The notes: generated by a model from the letters alone, not told the origin. DNA of 64,000 nucleotides from Didemnitutus sp047777955 (GCF_047777955.1 NZ_CP180537.1:2976001-3040000), one strand, 5' to 3'; counted from the first letter of the stretch, positions 1 to 9,233 are shown. Translations and numbers: made by a program.

Positions 1-1030
1 CGACGTGCTTGAGGAAGAGTTCCCACTCGACCTTGAACGCGTTGTCGTAAACGCCCTGGTCGGGCACGCGCATCCAGCCGTCGCGATACTTGATCGGGCT
101 GTCGATGTCGGGATTCCAGACGCAGCGCGGCGTGGCGGCGATGGACTGGGCCTTGCAGTCGCGCAGGCCGGCGACGGCAGTGCCGTGCGTGCCGTCGACG
201 TGGAGCGTGAGCAGGTCGTCGCGGTCAACGCGGGTCGTCCACGAGGAGTTGAAGTGGCAGATGACGCCGTTGGTGAGCTCGAACGTCGCGTAGGCGGCGT
301 CGTCGGCGGTGCACTTGTAGGGCTTGCCGGCCTCGTCCCAGCGCTGCGGGATGTGCGTGGCGCCGAGGCAGGTGAGGCTCTTGATGTCGCCGAAGAGATT
401 CTGGATCACATACTGCCAGTGGCAGACCATGTCGACGATGATGCCGCCGTCGTCCTCCTTGCGGTAATTCCACGACGGGCGCTGGAGCTTCTCGTGTTCG
501 CCGGTGAAGACCCAGTAGCCGAACTCGCCGCGCACGGAGAGAATCTTGCCGAAGAAGCCCTGGTCCATGAGCCACTTCAGCTTCACGAGGCCGGGCAGCC
601 AGAGCTTGTCCTGCACGACGCCGTTCTTGAGGCCGGCGGCGGCGACCTCCTTGGCGAGCGCGAGCGCCTCGGCGGACGTCGTCGCGGTGGGCTTCTCGCA
701 GTAAATGTGTTTCTTCGCCGCGATGGCCTTGCGGACGCCGACCGGACGCTGGCCGGTGAGCGTGGCGTCGAAGTAGATCTGGTTCGCGGGATTCGCGAGC
801 TCGGCATCGAGATTGGTGGAGATGCGCTTCACGCCGGTGCGGGCGGCGAGGGCGCGGAGCTTTTCCTCGCTGCGGCCGACGAGGACCGGATCGGGCATGA
901 TGACTTCGGAGTCGGAGAGCTTCACGCCGCCCTGGTCGATGATCGCCTTGATCGAGCGGATCAGGTGCTGGTTGGTGCCCATGCGTCCCGTGACGCCGTT
1001 CATGATGATGCCGAGGGTGTGGGTTTTCAT
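1..1030 (-). CDS. Gfo/Idh/MocA-family oxidoreductase (C-terminus cut by window edge)
   Basis: NAD(P)-dependent sugar dehydrogenase of the Gfo/Idh/MocA family. The frame is open from an ATG at 1030-1028 to the window edge with no stop, giving 343 codons, so only the C-terminal end is missing. The N-terminal Rossmann half carries the family's EKP signature in 'IYCEKPTATT', whose Lys is usually catalytic. The second half contains the alpha/beta dehydrogenase region ('GGIIVDMVCHW'). It is the last visible gene of a minus-strand run with a TIM-barrel isomerase, a GH88-type hydrolase and an XRE-cupin regulator, so it probably oxidises a sugar or sugar acid released by that hydrolase. The substrate cannot be told from sequence. 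The 47-base gap upstream is a CTCTC/CAAC low-complexity stretch. Confidence 0.88.
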   Translation of the reverse strand, partial: MKTHTLGIIMNGVTGRMGTNQHLIRSIKAIIDQGGVKLSDSEVIMPDPVLVGRSEEKLRALAARTGVKRISTNLDAELANPANQIYFDATLTGQRPVGVRKAIAAKKHIYCEKPTATTSAEALALAKEVAAAGLKNGVVQDKLWLPGLVKLKWLMDQGFFGKILSVRGEFGYWVFTGEHEKLQRPSWNYRKEDDGGIIVDMVCHWQYVIQNLFGDIKSLTCLGATHIPQRWDEAGKPYKCTADDAAYATFELTNGVICHFNSSWTTRVDRDDLLTLHVDGTHGTAVAGLRDCKAQSIAATPRCVWNPDIDSPIKYRDGWMRVPDQGVYDNAFKVEWELFLKHV

Positions 1031-1077
1031 TAAGTTGAGAGCTGAGGGTTGAGAGTTGAGAGAGGGCAAGCTGGGGT

Positions 1078-1911
1078 TCAGACGTGGTCGCGGTAGGCTT
1101 GGACGATCTTGGCGAGATACTCGTCCTGATCGGTGGCCCAGAGGCGCGTGGAGAAAACTTCGACTTCGTTGAAGCCGCGGTAACCAGTCGCCTCGACCCA
1201 CGCGCGGATCTGGCGGAGCGGGATGCAGCCCTCGCCCATGAGGCCGCGGTCGTTGAGCAGGTCGACGGTCGGCGTGCGCCAGTCGCAGACGTGGTAGGCG
1301 AAGAGCGCACCGAGTTTCCCGCAGCGGGCGATCTCGCGCTCGAGCGCCGGGTCCCACCAGAGATGATAAACGTCCGCGGCAACGCCGACGAAGGGCGAGC
1401 GCAGTTGCTCGACCATGTCGTTGGCCTGGCCGAGCGTGTTCACGGCGGAGCGGTCGCCGGCATACATCGGGTGCAGCGGCTCGATGGCGAGCTTCACGCC
1501 GGCGGCCTGGCAATCGGGCAGCAGCGCCGCGATGCCGTCGACGATCTGTCGCCGCGACTCGACGAGCGACTGGCCGGGCACGGCGCCGCACACGAGCACG
1601 ATGAGCGGCGCGCCGAGCGCGTGCGCCTCGGCGATGGCGCGGCGGTTGTCGTCGAGGGCCTTCGCGCGGCCCTCGGCGGTGAGCGCGGGGAAAAAGCCGC
1701 CGCGGCAGAGCGAGACGATGCTGAGATCGTGATCGCGGAGGAGCCGGCCGGTTTGAGCGATGTCGCGTCCGGCGAGAGCGTCGCGCCAGACGGTGATGCC
1801 TTTCACGCCCGCGGCCGCGAACTTAGCGGCAGCGGCCTCGATCGGCCACGGTTTCGTGGTGATGGTGTGGACGCAAAGGCGCGAGAGGTCGGGGAGCGGC
1901 GCGGCATTCAT
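1078..1911 (-). CDS. Sugar phosphate isomerase/epimerase (xylose isomerase-like TIM barrel)
   Basis: 277-residue protein of the AP-endonuclease-2/xylose-isomerase-like TIM-barrel superfamily. Visible superfamily features include the metal-site style segments 'KLAIEPLHPMYAGDR' (Glu on a barrel strand), 'GVAADVYHLWWDP' (Asp-x-x-His) and a C-terminal 'FNEVEVFS' Glu. These are usual metal ligands in the family. Expected role is isomerisation or epimerisation of a cytosolic sugar or keto-sugar. It lies 10 bases after the GH88-type gene and 47 bases before the Gfo/Idh dehydrogenase, so the three are probably cotranscribed and act in series on one sugar. The exact substrate is unknown. Confidence 0.85.
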   Translation of the reverse strand: MNAAPLPDLSRLCVHTITTKPWPIEAAAAKFAAAGVKGITVWRDALAGRDIAQTGRLLRDHDLSIVSLCRGGFFPALTAEGRAKALDDNRRAIAEAHALGAPLIVLVCGAVPGQSLVESRRQIVDGIAALLPDCQAAGVKLAIEPLHPMYAGDRSAVNTLGQANDMVEQLRSPFVGVAADVYHLWWDPALEREIARCGKLGALFAYHVCDWRTPTVDLLNDRGLMGEGCIPLRQIRAWVEATGYRGFNEVEVFSTRLWATDQDEYLAKIVQAYRDHV

Positions 1912-1921
1912 GACGGGTCGC

Positions 1922-3298
1922 TCAGGCCACGCAGCCGAAGAAGGTGTAGTCGGGCTTGGCCTCGATCACACGCTGGAGGTAGAGCGCCGCCTCGCGGAGA
2001 TGATAGTCGCCCCACATGCAGGCTTCGCCGCACGGAACCTTCCGGCCCGGCGGGATGTAGTCCCAGCCGTTCGGGCGGTGGTAGACGGTGTGCAGGAGCA
2101 GGCCCTGGTGCGCCGGATCGGTGCCGAGGTAGGCATCGCTCAGCAGCGTGCGCATCGTGGTGAGGCCGGCCTGCCAGTAGGATTTGCCGTCGCCATTCTC
2201 GCCCAGGTAGCGCCCGAGGCGGAGCAGACCCTGCGCGCCGATCGCGGCGGCGGAGGAGTCGACGGGCTCGAAGTCGTTGAAGGGGTCGGCCGGGCGCGAG
2301 CGCCAGTCGCCGAGGCGGTGCAGGTGCGGCGCGCCGCCGTCCCAATACGGGATGCCGTCGCTGGCGGTGTGGGCGATGAACCAGTCGCAGGTGGCCTTGG
2401 CGCCCTTGAGGAGCACGGCCTCCCACTTGGCGCGGCCGCCGAGCGGCGCGAGTTCGGCATCGCTGAGCGTCTTCAGGAACTCGAGTTCCTCGGCAAAGCC
2501 GACCATCGCCCAGGCGAGGCCGCGCGTCCACGTGGTGAAGCCGGAGAAGCCCTGCTGCGAATTCGGGCAGCGGAAGCGGCCGTCGTTGCGGTTGAAGACC
2601 GCCTCGTGCGTCGTGCGGCCGCGCTCGGCCGGCACATCGTAGCTGTCGCGGCCCTCGCCGTAGTAGATGGAGAATTTCGCCGTGGCGTCGATGTGCTGCA
2701 GGCCGCGCTCGAGCAGCGAGTGCGCGGCGTCGTTCTCGCCCATCAGGCGGTGGCCGAGCCGGTGCGCGACCATGAGGATGCGCACGGAGCGGATCGTATC
2801 GACGAAGAGCGAGTGCGGGCCGTTGAACGAGTAGATGTAGCCGCCGCCGCCGAAGATCGGCGACCAGCGCGCGGCCTGCACGGCGCCGGAGGCTTTCAGC
2901 GCCAGCGCGCAGAAGTCGACGTGCGTGGCGGGGAGCTTGCCCTCGCGCTGGAGGCGCAGCCAGTTGCCGTAGGTGGAGAGGTTGTTGAAACCGTGGTCGT
3001 GCACGCCGACGTGCGAGACATGCGAGGCCATGCGGTCGACCGTGAGCTTCTGCGCAGCGTCGGCGAAGCGCTGCTCCCCGGTGGCGTCGAACTGGAGGAA
3101 GGCCGAACCGTAGTTGAAGCCCTCGGTCCACTCCGTCCAGCCGCGCGCGGTGTATTGGCCGGCGACGGTGAAGACGGGCGAGCCCTTCGCGGGATCGTAG
3201 CGGGTGAAGATCGAGTCGATTTTCTGGCCGGAGAGCGGCCAGAAACGCGCGAGGGCGGCGGTGAGGTCGGCGGGGCGGAGCTGGGCGTCGATGCGCAT
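1922..3298 (-). CDS. Glycoside hydrolase family 88-type unsaturated glucuronyl hydrolase
   Basis: 458-residue protein read from the ATG at 3298-3296. The open frame continues upstream to 3880, but that extension overlaps the regulator gene and lacks family character. It resembles the alpha6/alpha6-barrel unsaturated glucuronyl hydrolases: 'WTEGFNYGSAFL', 'VHDHGFNN', 'WTRGLAWAM' and 'EPVDSSAAAIGAQGLLRLG' match barrel-helix segments, including conserved acidic and aromatic residues. Family members remove the unsaturated uronic acid left by polysaccharide lyases from glycosaminoglycan- or pectin-like oligosaccharides. No clear signal peptide is visible, so it probably acts on imported oligosaccharides. 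It sits 17 bases after the XRE-cupin regulator gene. GH105 is the main alternative. Confidence 0.78.
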   Translation of the reverse strand: MRIDAQLRPADLTAALARFWPLSGQKIDSIFTRYDPAKGSPVFTVAGQYTARGWTEWTEGFNYGSAFLQFDATGEQRFADAAQKLTVDRMASHVSHVGVHDHGFNNLSTYGNWLRLQREGKLPATHVDFCALALKASGAVQAARWSPIFGGGGYIYSFNGPHSLFVDTIRSVRILMVAHRLGHRLMGENDAAHSLLERGLQHIDATAKFSIYYGEGRDSYDVPAERGRTTHEAVFNRNDGRFRCPNSQQGFSGFTTWTRGLAWAMVGFAEELEFLKTLSDAELAPLGGRAKWEAVLLKGAKATCDWFIAHTASDGIPYWDGGAPHLHRLGDWRSRPADPFNDFEPVDSSAAAIGAQGLLRLGRYLGENGDGKSYWQAGLTTMRTLLSDAYLGTDPAHQGLLLHTVYHRPNGWDYIPPGRKVPCGEACMWGDYHLREAALYLQRVIEAKPDYTFFGCVA

Positions 3299-3315
3299 GG
3301 GGTGAAAGCGGCGGG

Positions 3316-3852
3316 TCAGTAGCGTTTGTCTTTGCGGAGGTGGAGAATGACGAACTGCGAGTCGGCCAACGCCTCGTAGGTGTGCTGCTGGATGGCGTCG
3401 AACTGGATGCTCTCGCCCGCGGCAAGGATGCACTCCTCGTGCGGCAGCGTGAGGCGCAGCTTGCCCTCGGTCACCCAGCACACCTCGGTGTCGTCGTGGT
3501 GGATCTCCGGACGGTTCACCTTCGCACCGGCCGGCGCGCTGCCGAGGTGGGCGACGACATTGGCGTATTTGATCTGGCGGAATTTGAAGTCGCCCGACCG
3601 GTAAACCTTCTCGGCGGTGCGGTGCGCGAGCTGCGACTCGGCCATCGCCATCAGATCCGTCGCGCTCAAGCCGAACGCGCGCGCCAGCCGGTAGAGCGTC
3701 TCGAGCTCCGCCGACTGCTGGTTGCGTTCCAGCTTCGAGATCACCGCCACCGACACCCCGGACGCCTCGGAGAGCTGCGCCAGCGTCAGCTCCCGCTGCT
3801 CGCGCAACGTGCGCAGCACCGAGAAATCGAACTGGGGTGACGGGGTAGCCAT
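3316..3852 (-). CDS. XRE-family HTH regulator with C-terminal cupin domain
   Basis: 178-residue transcription factor starting at the ATG at 3852-3850. An upstream in-frame start at 3927 would add 25 atypical residues. Residues ~8-65 form a lambda-repressor-like HTH ('LTLAQLSEASGVSVAVISKLERNQ'-type region). Residues ~100-175 form a cupin barrel ('EIHHDDTEVCWVTEGKLRL', 'LAAGESIQFDA'), the usual small-ligand sensor in this architecture. It is the first gene of a four-gene sugar-degradation run and shares its direction, so it likely regulates the run and itself in response to a sugar or sugar acid. An AT-rich promoter-like stretch lies immediately upstream. Confidence 0.88.
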   Translation of the reverse strand: MATPSPQFDFSVLRTLREQRELTLAQLSEASGVSVAVISKLERNQQSAELETLYRLARAFGLSATDLMAMAESQLAHRTAEKVYRSGDFKFRQIKYANVVAHLGSAPAGAKVNRPEIHHDDTEVCWVTEGKLRLTLPHEECILAAGESIQFDAIQQHTYEALADSQFVILHLRKDKRY

Positions 3853-3864
3853 TTTTCGCCTGCG

Positions 3865-3893
3865 ATAAATTAAAGGCCAATTATAGATGTCAA
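3865..3893 (-). promoter_or_regulatory. Probable promoter of the XRE-cupin/GH88 operon
   Basis: AT-rich island in otherwise GC-rich DNA. On the minus strand a perfect TTGACA lies at 3893-3888, with ATTTAT 17 bases downstream at 3870-3865. A perfect TATAAT also occurs at 3885-3880 but without a good -35 at normal spacing. Either -10 would give a short leader before the ATG at 3852. The choice is uncertain. Confidence 0.35.
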
Positions 3894-4027
3894 CGAAAAC
3901 CATCCGGGCCGAGTGATCCCCTCGCAAGGCGGTGTCTCGTCACGCTCCCCCACCCGACCGGCAGCGACGCTGGGCGGCCCGGAAAACAATTCGCCCCGGT
4001 CAACTTGCGTCGACCGGGGCGGGAGAG

Positions 4028-4104
4028 TGGCGCAGCCGTAGGGAGTCGAACCCCAAACCTTCTGATCCGTAGTCAGATGCTCTATCCAATTGAGCTACGG
4101 CTGC
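4028..4104 (-). tRNA. tRNA-Arg (anticodon ACG)
   Basis: 77-base cloverleaf on the minus strand. The acceptor stem pairs GCAGCCG (4104-4098) with CGGCTGC (4038-4032), discriminator G, and CCA is encoded at 4030-4028. The D-arm contains AGCTCAATTGGATAGAGC. The anticodon stem-loop is CTGACTACGGATCAG, giving ACG, which reads CGU (and CGC/CGA after inosine modification). The T-arm is GGGTTCGACTCCC. No intron is present. It stands alone between the regulator and dedA. Confidence 0.97.
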
Positions 4105-4201
4105 GTAACAGAGCGGCGAACTAAGCGAACTTCGCCGGGTGGCGGCAAGCAGAATTTTTCTCCGACCGTGCATTTGCCGGCGCACCCCGGCAAGCTGCGC
4201 C

Positions 4202-4831
4202 TCAGTCGCGCAGGTCGGATCGGCGGCGCAGGCGCAGGTAGATTCCGACGCCGACAATCGCGATGATGCCACCGGTCACGCCGAGCGAATACCAATGCGA
4301 ACGCGCCAGGACGCGCTCGAGGCCTTCGAGGTCGTCGTGGAAATTCGCCCAGAGCCAATGCCCCAGCCAGACGAAGGCCGGCACGCTGACCAGCGCGGCG
4401 AGGCCGTCGAAGAGGAGGAATTTCCAATAGCGCACCTTCAGCGAGCCGGCGGTGAAGAACACGGGCGCGCGCAGCCCGGGCAGGAAGCGCGCGACGAAGA
4501 GCACCATCGAGCCGAAGCGGTGGAAGTGCGCCTCGACGCGCTCCTGCTTCGCCGGCGACAGGTAGCGCTGGAACCAACGCGTCGCGAGCAGCCGTTGCCC
4601 GAGGTAGCGGCCGGTGAGGAAGATCGTCGAGTCGCCGATCATCACGCCACCATACATCACGCCGCTCACCTGCAGCCAGGAACGCCCGTCGATCTCCCCC
4701 AGCGCACCGGCCGAGATCAGCACGACGTCCTCCGGCAAGGGCAGGCCGAGGCCGCACAGGATCAACACGCCGAACGGCCCCCAGAGGGCCAGCGGCGAAC
4801 CCTGAAAATACTTCAGCAGCGTTTCAAACAT
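4202..4831 (-). CDS. DedA-family membrane protein
   Basis: 209-residue inner-membrane protein of the DedA/VTT (SNARE-associated) family. These proteins take part in envelope homeostasis and, in studied members, in recycling of the undecaprenyl or phospholipid carrier. N-terminal 'GLGLPLPEDVVLISAGALG' matches the conserved acidic re-entrant segment. 'FVARFLPGLRAPVFFTAGSL' matches the family's arginine/glycine/proline motif. Four to five hydrophobic segments are visible and the tail ends in a basic RLRRR stretch. Length is typical. It is transcribed alone between recJ and the tRNA. The precise lipid substrate cannot be inferred. Confidence 0.88.
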   Translation of the reverse strand: MFETLLKYFQGSPLALWGPFGVLILCGLGLPLPEDVVLISAGALGEIDGRSWLQVSGVMYGGVMIGDSTIFLTGRYLGQRLLATRWFQRYLSPAKQERVEAHFHRFGSMVLFVARFLPGLRAPVFFTAGSLKVRYWKFLLFDGLAALVSVPAFVWLGHWLWANFHDDLEGLERVLARSHWYSLGVTGGIIAIVGVGIYLRLRRRSDLRD

Positions 4832-4899
4832 GCCCGGTGCGCCTCAACAAGTCCGTCCCCCATCGCCGTGACAAGCGCGGTTTCGCGCGCGGTCCGGCT

Positions 4900-6612
4900 T
4901 CATGCGACACGCCAGTCGAGCAGCTCGAGCTGCAGGGATTTGCGACCGGCGTAGAAATTCCAGTTGAGCTGCACCGCCAGCTCGAGCGGCTGGCCGGCGG
5001 GCGGGAGGCGATCGGCCAGCTTCCAGGCGACGCCGCTCAGGCGCCGCCCGCGGACGTCCTCGGCGGTGAAGCGAAAGTGCTGCTCCTTGAAGATCTCCGG
5101 ACGCGACCGCAGCCGGAGGCCGCGCACGCCGAAGATCGGCTCGGGGTTGCCCTGCCCGAACGGATGCAGCTGGTCGAGCTCGTCCATCAGCTTCTCGGTT
5201 ACCTGCTGGCCGTCGAGCCAGCCGGAGAGCTCGATCACCGGCTCGCAGGCGTCGAGGCCGCGGCGCGCGCGGATGACGTCGTTGAACTGCGCGCGAAACT
5301 CCTCGATCCGCGCCTTGCGCAGCGCGACGCCGACGGCCATCGGATGCCCGCCCCAGCTCTCGAGCATGCCCTGGCAGCCGCCGAGCAATTCGACGAGATT
5401 GACGCCGCTGACGCCGCGACCCGAGCCCTTGGCGAGGTCGCCCTCGTTGCCGAGGACGATGGCGGGGCGGTTGAACTTGCGCGAGATGCGGCCGGCCACG
5501 ATGCCGACGACGCCGGGGTGCCAGGATTCGTCGTAGAGCACGAAGCCGCACGCCTCGGCGAACTGCTTCTCGACGTAGGTTTCCGCCTGCTCGGTGATCT
5601 GGCGCTCGATCTCCTGCCGCTCCTTGTTGAGGTCGTCGAGCTGCTGCGCGGCGGTGCGGCAGAACGCGGGATCCTGGCTGAGCAGGAGGTCGACCGAAAG
5701 CGAGGCGTCGGCCAGGCGGCCGCTGGCGTTGATGCGCGGGCCGAGGCGGAACGAGATGTCGACCGGCGCGAGGCCGTTCTCCGGCTTGAGCCCCGCCACG
5801 TTCATCAGCGCGCGCAGCCCCGGCCGCTGCGTGGCCGCGAGCACGTGCAGGCCGTGCTTGGCGAAAATGCGGTTCTCGCCCGCGAGCGGAACGAGGTCGG
5901 CGATCGTGCCCATGGCGACGAGATCGAGGTAGTCGCGCAGGCGGATGTCCATCACGCCGGGGTAATTCTGGGCGCGCAGCTGCTTGAGCAGGCCGTGCAG
6001 GAGCTTGAAAACGAGGCCGACGGTGCAGCAGTGGCGCCACGAGTGGTCGTCGGTGACGTTGTGCACGTGCGGGTTGATCAGCAGCGCGTCGAAGGTCGGC
6101 GTCTCCTTGGAGCGGTGGTGGTCGACCACGATCACGTCGACGCCGAGCGAGCGCAGGTGCGTGACCTCGTCGTGCGAGTTGGTGCCGCAGTCGAGCGCGA
6201 CGAACAGGTCGGGCTTCGCGACCTCGAGCGCGCGGTCGATGGCGACGCGGGTGAGGCCGTAGCCCTCCTCGAGGCGGCGCGGCACGACGTAGCGCGGCTG
6301 CAGACCGAGGCGGCGCAGCACGTCGACGAGCAGCGTGGTGCTGCTGACGCCGTCGACGTCGTAGTCGCCGAGCACGATGACGTTCTCGCGGCGCTCGAGC
6401 GCCCGGATCAGGCGCGCGACGGCGGCGTCGAGATGGGCGACGAGAAACGGATCGGCGAGCGTCGCGAGGGTCGGTTGGAGGAACCGCGTCGCGGGCTCCG
6501 GCTCCACATGGCCGATGCGCATGAGCAGCTCGGCCACGATCTCGTTCGTGCCGAGCTGGCGCGCGAGTTCAGCCACGCGTTCCGCGTGGACCGGCGTATA
6601 ATTCCAGCGCAT
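4900..6612 (-). CDS. recJ: Single-stranded-DNA exonuclease RecJ
   Basis: 570-residue 5'-3' ssDNA exonuclease of the DHH phosphoesterase superfamily, used in recombination and base-excision or mismatch repair. Motif I is 'VLGDYDVDG' (Asp83-Asp87 region) and the DHH motif is at residues 164-166 ('VIVVDHHRSKE'). The DHHA1 region follows with 'SGRLADASLSVDLLL' and 'GGHPMAVGVAL' (GGH motif). The C-terminal OB-like part ends 'LELLDWRVA', as usual for RecJ. Length matches E. coli RecJ (577). It is followed by dedA on the same strand with about 70 bases between. All catalytic metal-binding residues recognisable by eye are present. Confidence 0.96.
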   Translation of the reverse strand: MRWNYTPVHAERVAELARQLGTNEIVAELLMRIGHVEPEPATRFLQPTLATLADPFLVAHLDAAVARLIRALERRENVIVLGDYDVDGVSSTTLLVDVLRRLGLQPRYVVPRRLEEGYGLTRVAIDRALEVAKPDLFVALDCGTNSHDEVTHLRSLGVDVIVVDHHRSKETPTFDALLINPHVHNVTDDHSWRHCCTVGLVFKLLHGLLKQLRAQNYPGVMDIRLRDYLDLVAMGTIADLVPLAGENRIFAKHGLHVLAATQRPGLRALMNVAGLKPENGLAPVDISFRLGPRINASGRLADASLSVDLLLSQDPAFCRTAAQQLDDLNKERQEIERQITEQAETYVEKQFAEACGFVLYDESWHPGVVGIVAGRISRKFNRPAIVLGNEGDLAKGSGRGVSGVNLVELLGGCQGMLESWGGHPMAVGVALRKARIEEFRAQFNDVIRARRGLDACEPVIELSGWLDGQQVTEKLMDELDQLHPFGQGNPEPIFGVRGLRLRSRPEIFKEQHFRFTAEDVRGRRLSGVAWKLADRLPPAGQPLELAVQLNWNFYAGRKSLQLELLDWRVA

Positions 6613-6692
6613 GGCCTGATGGGCGCACGCCGCCTCGGCCGACTCCGCGCTTGCGGAAACCAGCTGAGGCGGACGCGGCGCGCCCGGTCAGC

Positions 6693-9233
6693 TTATTCCG
6701 AAGCGCGGGAAGAGCCGGCCCACTCGTATTTGGGCGCGATGTCGTGGTGGGCCTCGACGTGTTTGCGGTCACCCTTGTGCCACCAGTAGAAGACCTGGGC
6801 GGCGATGAAGATGGCCGAGAACGTCGAGGTGACGATGCCGACGAGGAAGGTGAAGGCGATGTCGTGCAGCTGGCCGCCGCCGAAGGTGAACAGCGCGAGC
6901 GCGGCGAGGAAGGTGGTCGTCGCCGTCATGATCGTGCGGGCGAAGACCTTCGTGATCGCGTGGTTGATGACGTCGCGGAGGTTGCCGGTCGGGTTGAGCT
7001 TCAGCTCCTCGCGGATACGGTCGAAGACGACGACCGTCTCGTTGATGGAGTAGCCCGCGACGCACAGGATCGCCGCCACCATGGGCGCGGAGAACTTGTG
7101 GCCGAAGAGCACGAAGATGCCGATGTTCATCAGGATGTCGTGCAGGGTCGACGCCATGGCGCCGATGCCGAAGCCGAACTCGAAGCGGAAGGCGATGTAG
7201 AGGAGGATGACGAGCATCGACACGCCGACGGAGAGGATGGCGTTCCACTTGATCTCCTTGCCGATGGTCGCGCCGATCTGGCTGCCGCCCTGCTTGACGA
7301 GGCCGGCGTTGGGATAGGCCTTCTGGAGGGCGGAGAGGAGCTGGTCGGACTTGCCGTAGGCGGTCTCGAACTTGAGCTGTTCCTTGCCGCTGCCGAGGTC
7401 GCTGGCGTAGGTGATGTTCACCTCGCCCACCCCGCTCTGCTCGGCGACGCGGCGGATGGCGGCGGCGTCGATCTTGGTGGTGAAGTTGGCGGTGATCTGG
7501 TCGCCGCCGGCGAAGTCGATGCCGTAGATGCGGTCGCCCTGGTAGACGACGTAGGCGATGCTCACGAGCACGAGGGCGACGGAGCCGATGGCGGCGGGCT
7601 TGCCGTATTTGACGAAGTCGACCTTCAGGTCGCCGAGCATGCGGCGCATGGTGATCTTCTGCAGGCCGGCATCGACGAGCATCTCCATCAGCATGTGGCC
7701 GGTGATGAGCACGGAGAAGAGCGTCGAGATCACGCCGATGAGGAGGGTGAAGCCGAAGCCCTTGATCGGGCCCGTGCCGAGCCAGATCATGATCGCGCAG
7801 ATGATGAGCTGCACGAAGTGGGCGTCGAGGATGGTGGTGAGCGCCTTCTCGAAGCCGGCCTGGTTGGAGTTGTTGAGCGACTTGCCCAGCGCGAGCTCCT
7901 CGCGCATGCGCTCGAAGATCAGGATGTTCGCGTCGACCGCCATGCCGATGGTGAGCACGATGCCGGCGAGGCCGGGCATCGTCATCGTCACGCCGATGCT
8001 GGCCATGACGCCGAGGATGATGGCGATGTTCACCGCCAGGGAGAGGACGGCGACGATGCCGCCGGTGGCGTAGAAGGTGACCATGAACGCGCAGACGGCG
8101 ACGGTGCCGATGAGCGAGGCGCGCACGCCGCTCGAGACGGCGTCGGTGGCGAGCGAGGGGCCGACTTCGTTCTGCTCCTTGACCGCGAGCGGGAGGTCGA
8201 GCGGGTTGTTGAGCACGCTGGCGAGGTCGATGGCCTCGCGCTGGGAGAATGAGCCGGAGATTTCCGCGCTGTCGCTGTTGATCTGCTCGCGGACGGTCGG
8301 CGCCGAGTAGAGCTTGCCGTCGAGCACGATGGCGAGGCGGCCGAGGCGGCCGGCGCGCTGGCCCTCGTCGGCGATGGCCTTGGTGACCTGGGCGAACTGC
8401 TCCTTACCCTCCTTGGTGAAGCGGAGGATGATCTTGAAGCGACCGAACTCGTCCATGACCGGGTAGGAATCGGCGACGCCGGAGCCGGTCATCTCGGGGA
8501 TGCGCTTGACGTAGAGTTCCTCGGTGTAGGTCTCGCCGTTGCGGCCCTCGTTCTCGAGGGTCAGCGGCTCGTAACCCGGCGGCACTTCCTGCGGCGGGGC
8601 CGCGTAGGGGTGCACCATGCGGAAGTCGAGGCGCGCCGGCTTCTTGAGGCTGTTCATCACCTCGGGGTTGTCCTTCGTCGTGACGCCGGCGAGCTGGACC
8701 TCGATGCGGGTGTCGCCGACGGGGCGGATGATGGGCTCGGCGACGCCGAGGCTGTTCACGCGGGCGCCGATGATCTCGATCGCCTTCTCGAGCTTTTCCT
8801 TGCGGGTGCTCTCGTTGAACTTCGCGGCGACCTGCTCGTCGACTTCGAGGGTGAAGGCGACGCCGCCCTTGAGGTCGAGGCCGAGCTGGAGGCGGCCCTT
8901 GGAGCGGCGGAGCAGCTCGTCGAGGAGGATGTTGTTGCGCTTCTCGATGTTCTTGAGGTTCGCCTCGAGGCGGACCTGCGGGAAGTATTGCGAGAGGTCG
9001 ATCTTCTCCTCGCGGGCGATCTGCTTGAGCGCGACGAAGACGCTGGGGGCTTGGCCGGCCTGCACGCGCTCGGCGACTTTCGTCATGAGCTTGTTGAAGT
9101 CGGCTTGTTTCGCCTCGGCCTCGCTGCGGACGAATTGACCGAAATCGCGGTCCTTCAGCGGGAGCATCGAGGATACTGCCCACGCGAGGATCGCGGCGGA
9201 CAGGATCAGTTTCCAGAGATTACGACTGAGCAT
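6693..9233 (-). CDS. secDF: Protein translocase subunit SecDF (SecD-SecF fusion)
   Basis: 846-residue single-chain SecD plus SecF, an inner-membrane accessory complex that uses the proton gradient to drive late steps of Sec export. The SecD half has an N-terminal membrane segment, the 'LQLGLDLKGGVAFTLEV' motif, a large periplasmic domain and the membrane region with 'GMAVDANILIFERMREEL'. The SecF half begins near residue 545 ('MRRMLGDLKVDFVKYGK') and carries 'SINETVVVFDRIREEL', the SecF counterpart of the transport motif. yajC lies 73 bases upstream in the same direction, the standard yajC-secD-secF order. Fusion is common in several phyla including Verrucomicrobiota. Confidence 0.95.
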   Translation of the reverse strand: MLSRNLWKLILSAAILAWAVSSMLPLKDRDFGQFVRSEAEAKQADFNKLMTKVAERVQAGQAPSVFVALKQIAREEKIDLSQYFPQVRLEANLKNIEKRNNILLDELLRRSKGRLQLGLDLKGGVAFTLEVDEQVAAKFNESTRKEKLEKAIEIIGARVNSLGVAEPIIRPVGDTRIEVQLAGVTTKDNPEVMNSLKKPARLDFRMVHPYAAPPQEVPPGYEPLTLENEGRNGETYTEELYVKRIPEMTGSGVADSYPVMDEFGRFKIILRFTKEGKEQFAQVTKAIADEGQRAGRLGRLAIVLDGKLYSAPTVREQINSDSAEISGSFSQREAIDLASVLNNPLDLPLAVKEQNEVGPSLATDAVSSGVRASLIGTVAVCAFMVTFYATGGIVAVLSLAVNIAIILGVMASIGVTMTMPGLAGIVLTIGMAVDANILIFERMREELALGKSLNNSNQAGFEKALTTILDAHFVQLIICAIMIWLGTGPIKGFGFTLLIGVISTLFSVLITGHMLMEMLVDAGLQKITMRRMLGDLKVDFVKYGKPAAIGSVALVLVSIAYVVYQGDRIYGIDFAGGDQITANFTTKIDAAAIRRVAEQSGVGEVNITYASDLGSGKEQLKFETAYGKSDQLLSALQKAYPNAGLVKQGGSQIGATIGKEIKWNAILSVGVSMLVILLYIAFRFEFGFGIGAMASTLHDILMNIGIFVLFGHKFSAPMVAAILCVAGYSINETVVVFDRIREELKLNPTGNLRDVINHAITKVFARTIMTATTTFLAALALFTFGGGQLHDIAFTFLVGIVTSTFSAIFIAAQVFYWWHKGDRKHVEAHHDIAPKYEWAGSSRASE

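Noticed and set aside
5..1033. Plus-strand 342-residue open frame opposite the Gfo/Idh gene
   Set aside because: Antisense shadow typical of high-GC codon use; the minus frame carries the full family signature.
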